The notes beneath the pieces were generated by a model, which saw nothing but the letters and a program-made list of their open reading frames with translations, made no database searches and had not been told where the DNA came from. A program made the position numbers and the translations under genes. Shown here piece by piece: positions 25,263 through 34,536 of a stretch of DNA of 64,000 nt. Each line of letters opens with the position of its first letter. Position 1 is the stretch's first letter. The stretch comes from DASUTB01 sp036374835. Lineage in GTDB: Bacteria > Actinomycetota > Actinomycetes > Jiangellales > Jiangellaceae. Location of the stretch: the NCBI GenBank assembly GCA_036374835.1, contig DASUTB010000136.1, positions 1-64,000 of the forward strand. Reading direction: 5' to 3'.

Positions 25263-26291
25263 ATGGGCGGTAGCGAAGGTCGCGTGTTTCTGCGGGGCAT
25301 GACGTCGGACAAGTACAGTCTCCGCGAATTCCGGGAGGCGCAGCTCGCATCACCCCGGGTGCGCGGCGACGACGTCGTTGTCGACGACGCCGCTGTCGCA
25401 CACTCGGGCGATTCCGAGGTCAGCCGGACGTGGTGGCGCATCGGCCCAGGCGACGATCATTTCCTCACCCAGACGCTCCAGATGCATTTCGTGGAGATTC
25501 CAGCCGGCGGCGCCAACCGCGGACACGGTCATCAGAACGAGGCCGCATTCTACATCCTGCGCGGCAAGGGCTACGAGATCCACGACGGCGAGCGGTACGA
25601 CTGGGAGAAGGACGATCTTGTCGTCGTTCACACCGACTCGGTACACCGGCACTACAACGACGGTGAAGAGACGGCCACCGCGTTGGTGATGAAGGCGAAG
25701 TCGATGTGGATGTACTTCGGTCTGATCCAGCAGGGCCGTGGTGGTCCCGAAATAGACGAGTCCCTCCTCGGTCCGCGGGAAGACTGGTCGCAGATATGGA
25801 CGCCCGGCGTTGTCGGCCGGCGCAAAGTCGTCAAGCCCGCCGATACGACATGGGAGACCACTCCGGACGGCCGGGTCCGCGTGCTGTCCTCGCCCGAGCA
25901 TGAGGACCTGCGTCTATTCAGCGTCGATGTCTACCAGCAGGAGATACCGGGCGGCAGCCGCTCGGGAAAGCACTGGCACATGGCCGACGAGGTGCTCTAC
26001 GTGATCTCGGGCAGCGGGTACAGCCTGCACTGGCGGGTCGAGGCCGAGATTGCGGACCGGTACTACGCCCGGATCGCCAGAGAGCCGAGCCGGCACGAGT
26101 TCAAGGCCGGCGACACGGTCTACGTGCCACAGAACACCGTGCATCAGCACTTCAACAGCGCCGCCGAGAAACCACTCGTCCTGCTCTCGGCACAGAACAG
26201 GCTCTTCCGCTACCTCGGGTATGACAACGTCGCCCACCTCGAGAACGCACCCGAGTACGACGCGGCGTCGGCCGGCGCAACCGTCGGCTGA
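25263..26291 (+). CDS. Bicupin dioxygenase-like / activating-type protein
   Basis: The 342-residue protein has two cupin domains. Domain 1 shows GHGHQNEAAFYILRGKGY and VHRHYN; domain 2 shows GKHWHMADEVLYVISGSGY and VHQHFN. The pattern suits a metal-binding bicupin such as gentisate 1,2-dioxygenase-like enzymes, and the H-x-H-x-N signature links it to the bicupins at 4964 and 45033. ATG 25263 follows GGAGGGG. It diverges from the GntR pair, so it is likely under their control. Confidence 0.75.
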   Translation: MGGSEGRVFLRGMTSDKYSLREFREAQLASPRVRGDDVVVDDAAVAHSGDSEVSRTWWRIGPGDDHFLTQTLQMHFVEIPAGGANRGHGHQNEAAFYILRGKGYEIHDGERYDWEKDDLVVVHTDSVHRHYNDGEETATALVMKAKSMWMYFGLIQQGRGGPEIDESLLGPREDWSQIWTPGVVGRRKVVKPADTTWETTPDGRVRVLSSPEHEDLRLFSVDVYQQEIPGGSRSGKHWHMADEVLYVISGSGYSLHWRVEAEIADRYYARIAREPSRHEFKAGDTVYVPQNTVHQHFNSAAEKPLVLLSAQNRLFRYLGYDNVAHLENAPEYDAASAGATVG

Positions 26292-26296
26292 CGTCC

Positions 26297-26980
26297 TCAG
26301 GCCAGTCGGCGGACGAGATAGTCCCAGGCTTGGCGCAGTAGCGCGGGCGAGTAGCAGTGTTCGCGTTTGGACACAGCCTCGGTGTCAGATGATGCGTGCT
26401 CGATGCCGCCTGCCGCGAGCACCTGCAACTGCATCCGGCATGCGGCATCGAGCAGGACCGCGGTGACGACTGCGGTGGGCACGTCGGTCGCTGCGACAGC
26501 GATCCCATGGTTGATCATCAGTGCGGCGTTTCGGTCACCGAGGGCCTCAGCGAGCGACTGCCCGAGTTCCCGGGTCAAGATCAGGTCGCCGGTCGCGGTA
26601 AAGCGAGCGATGTCGGGTGGAACGAACAGAGTTCCCTCGTGCGAGACCGCCTGCAGCGGCTGACCGGTCGCACCGAAGGCAACCGCGGCGGCCGAGTGGG
26701 TATGCACGACGGCGCCGACATCGTCGCGCGCCGCCATCACTTCGGTGTGGATCGGATACTCTGCATGCCGCCGCCCGCCACCGGCGAGCACGTCGCCGTC
26801 GCGGTTCACAAGCAGCACCCGCTCGGCGTTGATCTCCTCGAACCCCCAACCGCTCTCTTTCATCCACACGCCGCGCCCGGCGGGATCGCGTGCGGACAGA
26901 TGACCCCACACCAGGTCGCCGTGCCCAGTCGCACCCAGCACGCGGCAACCGAGCGCCACCATGTCTAGCACCTCACGCAT
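26297..26980 (-). CDS. Class II aldolase/adducin family protein
   Basis: The 227-residue protein has the class II aldolase zinc site: EYPIHTEVM with the catalytic Glu, VVHTHSAAAVAFG with two zinc His, and INHGIAVAA with the third His. The family includes fuculose-phosphate aldolase and also 3,4-dihydroxyphthalate decarboxylase (PhtC type). With Rieske and Pht5-like genes nearby, a decarboxylase of a dihydroxyaromatic acid is a plausible role. The start overlaps the MFS stop by 8 bp. Confidence 0.8.
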   Translation of the reverse strand: MREVLDMVALGCRVLGATGHGDLVWGHLSARDPAGRGVWMKESGWGFEEINAERVLLVNRDGDVLAGGGRRHAEYPIHTEVMAARDDVGAVVHTHSAAAVAFGATGQPLQAVSHEGTLFVPPDIARFTATGDLILTRELGQSLAEALGDRNAALMINHGIAVAATDVPTAVVTAVLLDAACRMQLQVLAAGGIEHASSDTEAVSKREHCYSPALLRQAWDYLVRRLA

Positions 26981-28211
26981 CTGAGCTTCCCGTTCCTCTC
27001 ACATAGCCGGTTCGGACCCGGGCCAGCAGCGAGGCCGTCAGCACCACCCCGGCAGCGGTCAGCAGAGCCGCTGGCACGGACACCTCGTCAGCGATGGCCC
27101 CGTTGATCGGGGCGGCTATCGGGCGTGAGCCCAGAGTCGCCATGCCCCACAGCGCCATGACCCTGCCTCGCAGCTGATCCGGAACCTGCCGTTGAATCCG
27201 GGTCTGGAGCGCGACGGCGGCCATCATGAATCCGGATCCGGCGACGACGAACCCGGCAGTCGCGCCCGGGACGGACGGCGCCACCGTGCCTGCCAGCCCG
27301 GCGGCGAGAAACACGAATCCAGCCACACCGATACGGCGCAGACTTGCCAGCCGTCGCAGCAGCCGGAACGAGAACGCGGCCACCACCGCGCCGAAGCCGA
27401 ACGCGGATGCGAAGATCCCCACCAGTTCGCTGCCACCGCCTAGCCGATCCGCCATCGCCGGCGTCAGAGTGACCGTCGGGTCGGCGCCGAAGGCAAGCAC
27501 CGCCATCGCCACCACGAGTAGGCCCAGGCTCGGTTGCCCGATCAGGTATTGGACGCCGCCTAGGATCCCTGGCCGGTCGGTTCCGCGGCTTTGGGGCCTG
27601 GCCCTGATGCACAGCAGCACGGCGACGAAGGCGAAATGGGAGGCCGCCGCCACGGCGAAAGCCGACCCAGGCCCTCCGAGCAGGATCAATCCGGCACCCG
27701 CAGCGGGGCCGATCGTGCGGGCGAGGCTCGGTGCGACCGAAGCGAGCGCCAGAGCCGGCTCGAGGTCATCGTCCGGCACCAGGCCGGGGGTGATCGCGTG
27801 CATCGCCGGACCGGTCAGCGCATTGCCGACACTCATCGCCGCTGCAACGACAAGCAGCGTGGACGGTCCCCCGAAGCCGTCGATCCCACGCGCCAGGAGC
27901 AGCACCGCGAGCAGCCCGACCGAGGCGGCCGAGATCGCCCGGCCGACGATCAAGATGATGCGCCGGTCCCACCGGTCGGTGAGCTGGCCCGTCCACAACG
28001 CCAGCAGCAACGGTCCCCCGAAGAGGACCACGCTCACCACACCCACCATGAACGCTGAACGGGTGAGGTCGTACATCAGCACGGCTGCTGCGATCGTCTG
28101 CACCCAGTTGCCGCAAGAGGAAAGGATCTTACCGATCGTGAACGGCCCGAACGTCCGGTCCCGGAGCAGGGCCAACGTGGTGCGGCCGCGCATGCCTGAT
28201 GTAGTCGCCAT
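26973..28211 (-). CDS. MFS transporter
   Basis: The 412-residue protein has 12 predicted TM segments and belongs to the MFS_3-like group (GNWVQTIAAAVLMYDLTRS, LTDRWDRR loop). It resembles the transporter at 2196 in type. GGAGG lies 10-13 bases before GTG 28214/ATG 28211; a longer frame to 28241 is less likely. It is co-transcribed with the class II aldolase. Substrate and direction unknown. Confidence 0.85.
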   Translation of the reverse strand: MATTSGMRGRTTLALLRDRTFGPFTIGKILSSCGNWVQTIAAAVLMYDLTRSAFMVGVVSVVLFGGPLLLALWTGQLTDRWDRRIILIVGRAISAASVGLLAVLLLARGIDGFGGPSTLLVVAAAMSVGNALTGPAMHAITPGLVPDDDLEPALALASVAPSLARTIGPAAGAGLILLGGPGSAFAVAAASHFAFVAVLLCIRARPQSRGTDRPGILGGVQYLIGQPSLGLLVVAMAVLAFGADPTVTLTPAMADRLGGGSELVGIFASAFGFGAVVAAFSFRLLRRLASLRRIGVAGFVFLAAGLAGTVAPSVPGATAGFVVAGSGFMMAAVALQTRIQRQVPDQLRGRVMALWGMATLGSRPIAAPINGAIADEVSVPAALLTAAGVVLTASLLARVRTGYVRGTGSSDA

Positions 28212-28271
28212 CACCCGTGCTGATCCTCCAACCAGCCGCACTCTTGCCCTAGCTGCTTAGAGATATTACGT

Positions 28272-28281
28272 TTATACCAAT
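28272..28281. promoter_or_regulatory. TTATACCAAT element in divergent gap
   Basis: Identical to 23566-23575. It lies between the divergent MFS and amidohydrolase genes, and on the minus strand reads TTGGTATAA, an extended -10 for the MFS gene. Confidence 0.45.
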
Positions 28282-28313
28282 CTTTTTGGCGTCGTAGTCC
28301 AGGAAGGGAACTT

Positions 28314-29171
28314 ATGATCACTGCGATCGATGTTCACGTCCATGTCCACGACGCCCGTGCCCGTGCGATGCGTGGACCGGAGGCTCAGCACCGGGCCGAG
28401 GAGCAGGCCGCCTACTTCAAGCGCGAGGCCAAGTCGCTGCCACTGGAGGAGCAGGCCGCGCAGTATCGCGACCTGAACATGATGGCGGTTCTGATGAACG
28501 GCACCGACGAGACGATCACCGGGATGAAGGCGATTCCCAACGATTTCTTTGCCGAAGCGGTTCAGCGTTTTCCAGACGTCTTTATGGGCTTCGGAATTGT
28601 CGACCCGTGGCAAGGGGAGTTGGCACGCAAGGAGATCCGTCGGTGCAGGGAACTCGGTCTGCACGGCATCGGTGAGTTCAATCCTGCCCGGCAACACTTC
28701 TATCCCAACGACACGCGCTTTTACCCGCTATGGGAGGAAGCCGAGCAACTCGGCCTGCCCGTACTCTTTCACAGCGGCTACGCCGCAGCAGGCTCCGGCC
28801 GACCTGGCGGAAGGGGTGTCAAGCTCAAGTACACGCAACCGATTCACCTGGATGAGGTGGCAGCCGACTTTCCCGATCTGAAGATCATCAGTGCCCACCC
28901 GTCCTGGCCGTGGACCGCGGAAAGCCTGGCGATCGCCCGGCACAAGGCGAACTTCTATATCGACCTGTCTGGGTGGGCACCGAAATACTTCCCTGTCGAG
29001 CTTGTGCAGCAGGTGAATTCCCTACTCCAGGACAAGGCCCTGTTCGGGTCGGACGCACCGTCGCTCCCACTGGACCGCTGGCTCCGCGAGTTCGAAGAGT
29101 TGGAGATCAAACCCGATGTCCGACAGAAGGTAATGCTGGACAACGCCAAGAAGATATTCGGCCTTGATTGA
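28314..29171 (+). CDS. Amidohydrolase_2 family metal-dependent hydrolase
   Basis: The 285-residue protein has the family start AIDVHVHVHDA (metal H-x-H), FHSGYAA, IISAHPSWPW and LFGSDAPSLP with the C-terminal Asp. This ACMSD-like family holds decarboxylases, hydratases and the 4-hydroxyphenyl-beta-ketoacyl-CoA hydrolases of side-chain degradation; the presence of CoA-transferases nearby makes the last worth testing. AGGAAGGG precedes ATG. Its exact substrate cannot be read from sequence. Confidence 0.8.
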   Translation: MITAIDVHVHVHDARARAMRGPEAQHRAEEQAAYFKREAKSLPLEEQAAQYRDLNMMAVLMNGTDETITGMKAIPNDFFAEAVQRFPDVFMGFGIVDPWQGELARKEIRRCRELGLHGIGEFNPARQHFYPNDTRFYPLWEEAEQLGLPVLFHSGYAAAGSGRPGGRGVKLKYTQPIHLDEVAADFPDLKIISAHPSWPWTAESLAIARHKANFYIDLSGWAPKYFPVELVQQVNSLLQDKALFGSDAPSLPLDRWLREFEELEIKPDVRQKVMLDNAKKIFGLD

Positions 29172-29295
29172 TCAGGGCAGAATAACCTTCCCATAGTAAA
29201 ACGTTACTTCTGACCACTTCGGCCCGGAATGCAAAGCTTATTGCCGATTGGGCAGGCCTCGGACCAATGCGATGCAGTACCGGTGGAGGTGCTGG

Positions 29296-30237
29296 ATGAG
29301 ACGTCCTAGTATCCACCAGCTCGAGGTATTCTGCAGAGTCGTCCAGCTCGAGAGCATGGCGCGTGCCGCCGAAGAGCTCTGCGTGGTTCCGTCGTCGGTC
29401 TCGATGCAGATCCAGGAGCTCGAGAAGCGTTTCCACACACCCCTTCTGGTTCGCGGGCCCCGGCGCACCGTTCCGACCGCCGCCGGCTCCGCGCTGTACA
29501 CGCAGGCACTTGCCGTGCTCGAAGGCCTCGATGCCGTCGAGCGCCAGTTGAGCGAGATCAGCGCGCTGGAGGCCGGGGTTCTCCGGTTCGCCACGAGCCG
29601 TACCATCGGCGCCGGTGTCGTACGACCGGTGCTGCAGTCGTTCGAGCGTGCGCACCCCAAGGTCGACGTCTGCTACCACGTGATGGCCAGCAGCCAGCAG
29701 GCCAAGACCGAGGTCCTGGACGAGCGCGCGGAGTTCGCGTTGATCGGCCGCATCGGACCGGACTGGCCGCTCGATATCCGGCCGTTGTTCGAAGAGTCCC
29801 TGGTGGTCGCACTCTCCCCGAATCATCCGCTCGTCGGTACGAGTCCGCTGACCGTCGAGAATCTCGGCTCGCACGTCCTCCTGCTGCGGGAGCCGCCGGT
29901 CCTCGCCCACAAGCGCGTCCTCGACCTGCTCGAGCGTTCCGGCGTCCATCCCACCATCGTCGAGCTCGGCAGCACCGAAGCCGTGAAGGCTGCCGCCATC
30001 GCCGGTAAGGGCATCGCGGTCCTTCCCCGCACGACCGTCGCCGGGGAGGTCGCCGGCGGCGCGCTGCTGCGCTGTTCGGTCGCCGGGTTCGCACCGCACC
30101 GGACCGTCTTTCTCGCCACCCTGCCCCGAACGCCGCTTTCGCCGGTCGCAGCGTCGTTCGTCTCGCTCATGCGTGAACAACATGCCTCCGATGAGTCGGT
30201 CGACCAGTTTGCCGCCGCGGGCATCAAGACTTCCTGA
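29296..30237 (+). CDS. LysR-family transcriptional regulator
   Basis: The 313-residue protein has an N-terminal LysR helix-turn-helix (IHQLEVFCRVVQLESMARAAE, then PSSVSMQIQELEKRF) and a two-lobe substrate-binding domain. ATG 29296 follows GGAGGTG. It lies in the same direction just before the CoA-transferase/LigAB operon and probably activates it in response to an aromatic acid or CoA ester. Confidence 0.92.
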   Translation: MRRPSIHQLEVFCRVVQLESMARAAEELCVVPSSVSMQIQELEKRFHTPLLVRGPRRTVPTAAGSALYTQALAVLEGLDAVERQLSEISALEAGVLRFATSRTIGAGVVRPVLQSFERAHPKVDVCYHVMASSQQAKTEVLDERAEFALIGRIGPDWPLDIRPLFEESLVVALSPNHPLVGTSPLTVENLGSHVLLLREPPVLAHKRVLDLLERSGVHPTIVELGSTEAVKAAAIAGKGIAVLPRTTVAGEVAGGALLRCSVAGFAPHRTVFLATLPRTPLSPVAASFVSLMREQHASDESVDQFAAAGIKTS

Positions 30238-30261
30238 ACTTCCCTTCGAGAAATTGCCTAT

Positions 30262-30277
30262 TGTTCAGACCATTTGC
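30262..30277 (+). promoter_or_regulatory. TGTTCAGACCATTTGC element before CoA-transferase operon
   Basis: It is 14/16 identical to the site at 10522-10537 before the first ABC importer, and lies about 150 bp before the CoA-transferase start. It could be a LysR or GntR target shared by both operons. Confidence 0.45.
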
Positions 30278-30429
30278 TCTATGTAAGCATTAGGCTACGG
30301 CCCGATAACCGGATGAAACGGTTTGAAGCGGACATCCGCCTCGTCATCAGTGCGGAGTAGGTCGCGGAGGGAGACTGCAATGCGACATCGACGCAGCGGC
30401 CCGATCGGACCCGCGCATGAGGGCGCGGT

Positions 30430-31605
30430 ATGAGTGCCCTTGATGGCGTGCGGGTCGTGGAATTCGCCGGCTACGTCGCAGGTCCCTATACCGGCGGCCT
30501 GCTCGCAGATCTCGGAGCCGAAGTTACCAAGGTGGAACTGCCGCCCCGCGGCGATCCGTATCGAGGCTGGGCCAGCGGCAACTACAGCAGCATGTTCTGC
30601 TCGTTGAACCGCAGCAAGCGCAGCATCCTCGTCGACCTCAAGTCCGAACGCGGGCTCGAGGTGGCCCGTTCCCTGGTCCGCAGCGCCGACGTCGTGCTCG
30701 AGAACTCGAGGCCCGGGGCCATGGAGCGCCTGGGGCTCGGCTACGAACAGGTCACATCGGACAACCCCGGTCTCATCTACTGCTCGATCACCGGATTCGG
30801 CCTCGACGGCCCGGACCATCAACGTCCCGGCTACGACACCGTCGGCCAGGCCACGAGCGGGTTGATGAGCCTGCTCACCGATCTGGACAACCCGCAGCCG
30901 ATGGGGATCTCGCTGTCCGACCACCTGGCCGGCCTGTTCGCCGCCTACGGGGTGCTTGCCGCGCTGGCCGCCCGTACTCGCACGGGAGTCGGGCAACGCG
31001 TCGACACCTCGCTGCTGCAGTCGACCACGACCTTCCTAGCCGAGAACATGGCCCGCTTCCTGCACGACGGCGGGCCGCCGCCCACGCGGGAGGATCGCGC
31101 CCGTACCGCGCAGGTCTTCGCCGTGCGCGACGAGGATGGTGCCCCGTTCGTGGTGCACCTGTCGTCACCTGACAAGTTCTGGTACTCACTGCTTCACGCC
31201 ATCGACCGTGCCGACCTCCTCACGGACCCCCGGTTCGGCGATCGAAGCCGGCGCATCGCGCACCGGGCGGACATCCAGGCCATGCTCGACGAGACGTTCG
31301 ACACGGCTCCACGGGCGACCTGGCTCAAGCGGCTGTGGGCCGCCGATGTCCCGGCGGCCCCGATCAACACGTTGGCCGATGTCGTCGACGACGACCAGAT
31401 ACGCCACCTCGGCCTGGTGCAGGACGTCGAACATCCGAGCGCCGGTTCCATGCGACTCTTGCGAAGCGGCGTAAACCTGCACGGCACACCCACCCGGATG
31501 GGTCCGGCCCCGCTGGCTGGCGAGCACACGTCGGACGTCCTCGCCGAACTCGGGCTACCGCCGGACTACCTGCCCCCCGCCGACGAGACCTCGACAACGG
31601 GCTGA
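30430..31605 (+). CDS. Class III (CaiB/BaiF) CoA-transferase (1)
   Basis: The 391-residue protein shows the family start LDGVRVVEFAGYVAGPYTGGLLADLGAEVTKVE and the catalytic Asp in RPGYDTVGQA (about residue 138). It transfers CoA between acids, activating a carboxylate without ATP. It opens an operon with a thiolase-like/DUF35 pair, an extradiol dioxygenase and a second CoA-transferase at 34537; the two may form a heteromer as in some aryl- or benzylsuccinate CoA-transferases. Confidence 0.9.
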   Translation: MSALDGVRVVEFAGYVAGPYTGGLLADLGAEVTKVELPPRGDPYRGWASGNYSSMFCSLNRSKRSILVDLKSERGLEVARSLVRSADVVLENSRPGAMERLGLGYEQVTSDNPGLIYCSITGFGLDGPDHQRPGYDTVGQATSGLMSLLTDLDNPQPMGISLSDHLAGLFAAYGVLAALAARTRTGVGQRVDTSLLQSTTTFLAENMARFLHDGGPPPTREDRARTAQVFAVRDEDGAPFVVHLSSPDKFWYSLLHAIDRADLLTDPRFGDRSRRIAHRADIQAMLDETFDTAPRATWLKRLWAADVPAAPINTLADVVDDDQIRHLGLVQDVEHPSAGSMRLLRSGVNLHGTPTRMGPAPLAGEHTSDVLAELGLPPDYLPPADETSTTG

Positions 31606-31615
31606 GGAGGGTTCG

Positions 31616-32776
31616 ATGTATCAGCGCAGCGCCGCCATCGTCGGGGCCGGCCACTCCCGGCTCGGGGAGGTCCCCGGCTCGACGTCGATCGGCTTGATGG
31701 CGGACGCTGCGGTGGCAGCCGTCGAAGATGCCGGCCTCACCCGCGACGACATCGACGGCATCGTCGTGCGAGGACCCGACGACGAGTACTGCTTCCAGCA
31801 ACAGCTCGGCGAACGGCTCGGACTCGACGCCGCGTTCAGCACCAGTCTCGGCAACGGCGGCGCCAGCCAGGCTCTCGCTGTGATCCTCGCTTCGCTGGCG
31901 ATCGAGGCCGGCCTCGCGACCACTGTGTTGTGCGGCTATGCACGGAACTCTTGGAGCCGTACCCGCCGCTCCGGAAGCCGCCGGGCGCGGATGAACCAGG
32001 CCACGCACCAGCGTACCCGCGAGTGGCGCGACTCGTTCGGCTACTTCGGGGAGGCCGCCACCCATGCGCTCGGCGCCCAGCGCCACATGGCGTTGTACGG
32101 CACGACCAAGGAGCACCTCGGCCACGTCGCGGTGAGTGTTCGCGAGCACGCCAGCCGGAACCCGCATGCCCAGATGTCCGAGTCGCTCACCATGGCTCAG
32201 TACCTGGACGGGCGGCTGGTCGCGGAGCCGTTCGGCATCTACGACTGCTCGCTGCGAACCGATGGCGCCGGTGCTGTCGTCGTCACCGACCTCGCCCGGG
32301 CGCGCGACCTCAGGCACGCACCGGTCGTCGTGCGAGGGTTCGGCAGCCAGAACAACCTGCGCGGCTGGACCGTCGACGATCACATGGTGGCAACGGCCGC
32401 GCGGGCCAGCGGCGAGCGCGCCTACCGCATCGCCGATGTCTCGCCCGCGGACATCGATACCGCACAGCTGTACGACTGCTTTACCTACATGGTGCTCGCC
32501 CAACTCGAGGACTACGGCTTCTGCGACAAGGGCGACGGCGGTGCGTTCGTCGCCTCCGGCGCACTGCGGCTCGATGGTGCGATCCCTACGAACACGTCCG
32601 GCGGCCAGCTCTCCGAGGGCCACGTCGAAGGAATGCTGCAGATCGTCGAGGGGGTCCGGCAGCTGCGGCACGAGTACTCCGTCGAGCGCCAGGTTCCGGA
32701 TGCTCGGCTCGCCCTGGTCAGCGGACACGGCGGCAACACCGTGTGCCACTCGACGCTGATCCTGGAGCGGCCATGA
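31616..32776 (+). CDS. Thiolase-superfamily protein lacking the nucleophilic Cys
   Basis: The 386-residue protein belongs to the SCP-x/lipid-transfer type thiolases. At the place of the acyl-accepting Cys it reads SLGNGGASQAL, so no Cys is present. The C-terminal NTSGGQLSEGHVEGM and SGHGGNTVCHS are kept. Members without the Cys that pair with a DUF35 protein (Ltp2 with ChsH2 in steroid side-chain removal) act as CoA-ester retro-aldolases; BbsB with BbsA is a thiolase pair of similar build. The next gene is a DUF35 protein overlapping by ATGA, which supports a complex. Confidence 0.8.
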   Translation: MYQRSAAIVGAGHSRLGEVPGSTSIGLMADAAVAAVEDAGLTRDDIDGIVVRGPDDEYCFQQQLGERLGLDAAFSTSLGNGGASQALAVILASLAIEAGLATTVLCGYARNSWSRTRRSGSRRARMNQATHQRTREWRDSFGYFGEAATHALGAQRHMALYGTTKEHLGHVAVSVREHASRNPHAQMSESLTMAQYLDGRLVAEPFGIYDCSLRTDGAGAVVVTDLARARDLRHAPVVVRGFGSQNNLRGWTVDDHMVATAARASGERAYRIADVSPADIDTAQLYDCFTYMVLAQLEDYGFCDKGDGGAFVASGALRLDGAIPTNTSGGQLSEGHVEGMLQIVEGVRQLRHEYSVERQVPDARLALVSGHGGNTVCHSTLILERP

Positions 32777-33237
32777 AGACCGCCGCGAGCCAGAGTACGG
32801 CGGCACTGCGGCGCCCGGCTCCGCAGCCGACCACGGAATCCCAGCCATTCTGGGACGCCTGTGCGCGGCACGAGCTGGTTATTCAACAGTGCCGCTCGTG
32901 CGGCCGGCACTGGTTCCCGCCGAGCAACCGATGCCAGCACTGCTGGAGTGGCGACTTCGCATGGACGCCCGTGTCCGGACGCGGCGAGCTCTACTCGTTC
33001 ACGATCTACCACCGGGCCTACGCGGCCGAACTCGCAGAGCACCTCCCCTATGTCGTCGGCATCGTTCAGCTCGACGAGGGACCTCGGGTGATCAGCAATG
33101 TCGTTGGCGTCGAACCGGACGACGTGCGGGTGGGCATGCCGCTCGAGGTGGTGTTCCGCGACCTCGCCGGAGGTGGCTCCCTGCACGCCTTCCAACCACG
33201 ACCAGGTCCCGGCAACACGAACGGCGAACGCACCTAG
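32773..33237 (+). CDS. DUF35 OB-fold/zinc-ribbon partner protein
   Basis: The 154-residue protein has an N-terminal helix, a zinc ribbon (CRSCGRHWFPP and CQHCWSG, a C-x2-C pair twice), and an OB fold. Such proteins bind the thiolase-like partner and help position the CoA substrate. ATG 32773 overlaps the thiolase stop. The internal start is chosen because upstream sequence is the thiolase read in another frame. Confidence 0.88.
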   Translation: MKTAASQSTAALRRPAPQPTTESQPFWDACARHELVIQQCRSCGRHWFPPSNRCQHCWSGDFAWTPVSGRGELYSFTIYHRAYAAELAEHLPYVVGIVQLDEGPRVISNVVGVEPDDVRVGMPLEVVFRDLAGGGSLHAFQPRPGPGNTNGERT

Positions 33238-33255
33238 CGCACTCTCGGAGGAGAC

Positions 33256-34113
33256 ATGGCACAGATCGTTTCCATGATCGGCACGACGCACCATCCCTGG
33301 TACCACGCCAAGACGTCGAAGCCGGAGTCGGAACTCACCGAGGACGCGAGGAATCTGCTGGCATGGTCGGCCAGAGCACAAGCCTCGGTTCAGCGCGCCG
33401 ACCCGGACGTCATCGTGATCGTGGCAAGCGACCACTTCCACCAGTACTTCTACAACAATATGCCGCAGTTCCTGATCGGCCGTATGACGTCGTACCAGGG
33501 CACGTTCTACAACGAGGCGCGCGAGTTCGACCTCCCCCGCGTCGATCTCGGCGGCAACCGGCAGCTCTCGACCGACATGATCGAGGCCGGCTTCGAGCAC
33601 GGCTTCGACTTCGCATTCTCCGACGAGATGCGTTTGGACCACGCGTGCGTGGTCCCCAGCCTCATCACCCAGCCCTCGCTCGAGATCCCCGTCGTGCCCG
33701 TTCTCACCAACTGCGGTGCACCGCCGATCCCGTCCGGCCGCCGGTTCGTCGAGCTCGGCACCACGCTGCGCAGGGCCATCGAGTCGTCGAACGCGGTCGA
33801 GCGCGTGGCAGTTGTCGTGAGCGGCAACCTGTCTCTCGAGGTGGGCGGGCCGGAACAGATGATGCCCTACTCCGTCGACCCGGAGTTCGACGAGCTGGCC
33901 ATGGAGTGGCTGGTCGAGCGCGACTTCCCGGCGCTGACCGCCGAGTCCACGTACGAACGCCTGATGTCGCACGGCAACACGTCGTTCCAGTTCCTGAACA
34001 TGATCACGATGGCCGCCATGCAAGACGACATGACGCTGGTCCATGCGGAGGCGATGAAGCGGCGCGGCTCGCCGGCGCCGTGCTTCATCTACGAGGCGGG
34101 AGCGGAGCAATGA
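33256..34113 (+). CDS. Class III extradiol dioxygenase, LigB-type catalytic subunit
   Basis: The 285-residue protein matches the LigB fold: an early His segment MIGTTHHPWYH, VASDHFHQYFYNN, the middle DHACVVPSL, and VVVSGNLSLEVGG (usually SGGLSH). It would cleave a dihydroxylated ring in a non-heme Fe(II) site. In the last motif His appears replaced by Leu (GNLSLE); in LigB this His region contributes to catalysis, so activity or substrate may differ. GGAGG precedes ATG; the LigA-like gene overlaps its stop. Confidence 0.85.
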   Translation: MAQIVSMIGTTHHPWYHAKTSKPESELTEDARNLLAWSARAQASVQRADPDVIVIVASDHFHQYFYNNMPQFLIGRMTSYQGTFYNEAREFDLPRVDLGGNRQLSTDMIEAGFEHGFDFAFSDEMRLDHACVVPSLITQPSLEIPVVPVLTNCGAPPIPSGRRFVELGTTLRRAIESSNAVERVAVVVSGNLSLEVGGPEQMMPYSVDPEFDELAMEWLVERDFPALTAESTYERLMSHGNTSFQFLNMITMAAMQDDMTLVHAEAMKRRGSPAPCFIYEAGAEQ

Positions 34114-34511
34114 TCGATCACTACGCAGTCAACAAGTTCCTGTACGACACCGACCGCAACGAGCAGTTCGTGCAGCGCTACATCGATGACCCGGACGGTT
34201 ACGTCGACTGGTACTTCGACGTGCGCCAGACCCGGCTGCTGGACAACGAGAGCGAACACTCGGCCGTCGACCGTCCTGACGACCGGACCCGCACGGCCCT
34301 GAAGACCTACGACTTCACGCTGCTGTACGGGGAGGGGGCGCATCCCTTCATTCTCTGGACCCTGATGTTGCCGGTCATCGAGGCCAAGCTCGCTTCCGGC
34401 GAGTTCGTCGTCAGCGATGCGCCGGACGATGCCAGGGCCGAGAACCGAGCGCCGATGGCCTACTACCGCGAGCGGATCCTGCCGCTCGGCCGGCCGGACT
34501 TCCGCTACTGA
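34110..34511 (+). CDS. LigA-type small subunit of extradiol dioxygenase
   Basis: The 133-residue, mostly helical protein resembles LigA (protocatechuate 4,5-dioxygenase alpha subunit): AVNKFLYDTDRNEQFVQRYI, then YDFTLLYGEGAHPFILW. It completes the active site of the LigB-type protein. ATGA overlap with the preceding gene implies coupled translation of the two subunits. Confidence 0.85.
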   Translation: MIDHYAVNKFLYDTDRNEQFVQRYIDDPDGYVDWYFDVRQTRLLDNESEHSAVDRPDDRTRTALKTYDFTLLYGEGAHPFILWTLMLPVIEAKLASGEFVVSDAPDDARAENRAPMAYYRERILPLGRPDFRY

Positions 34512-34536
34512 CCGACCACGAGACCGGAGGCATCAC

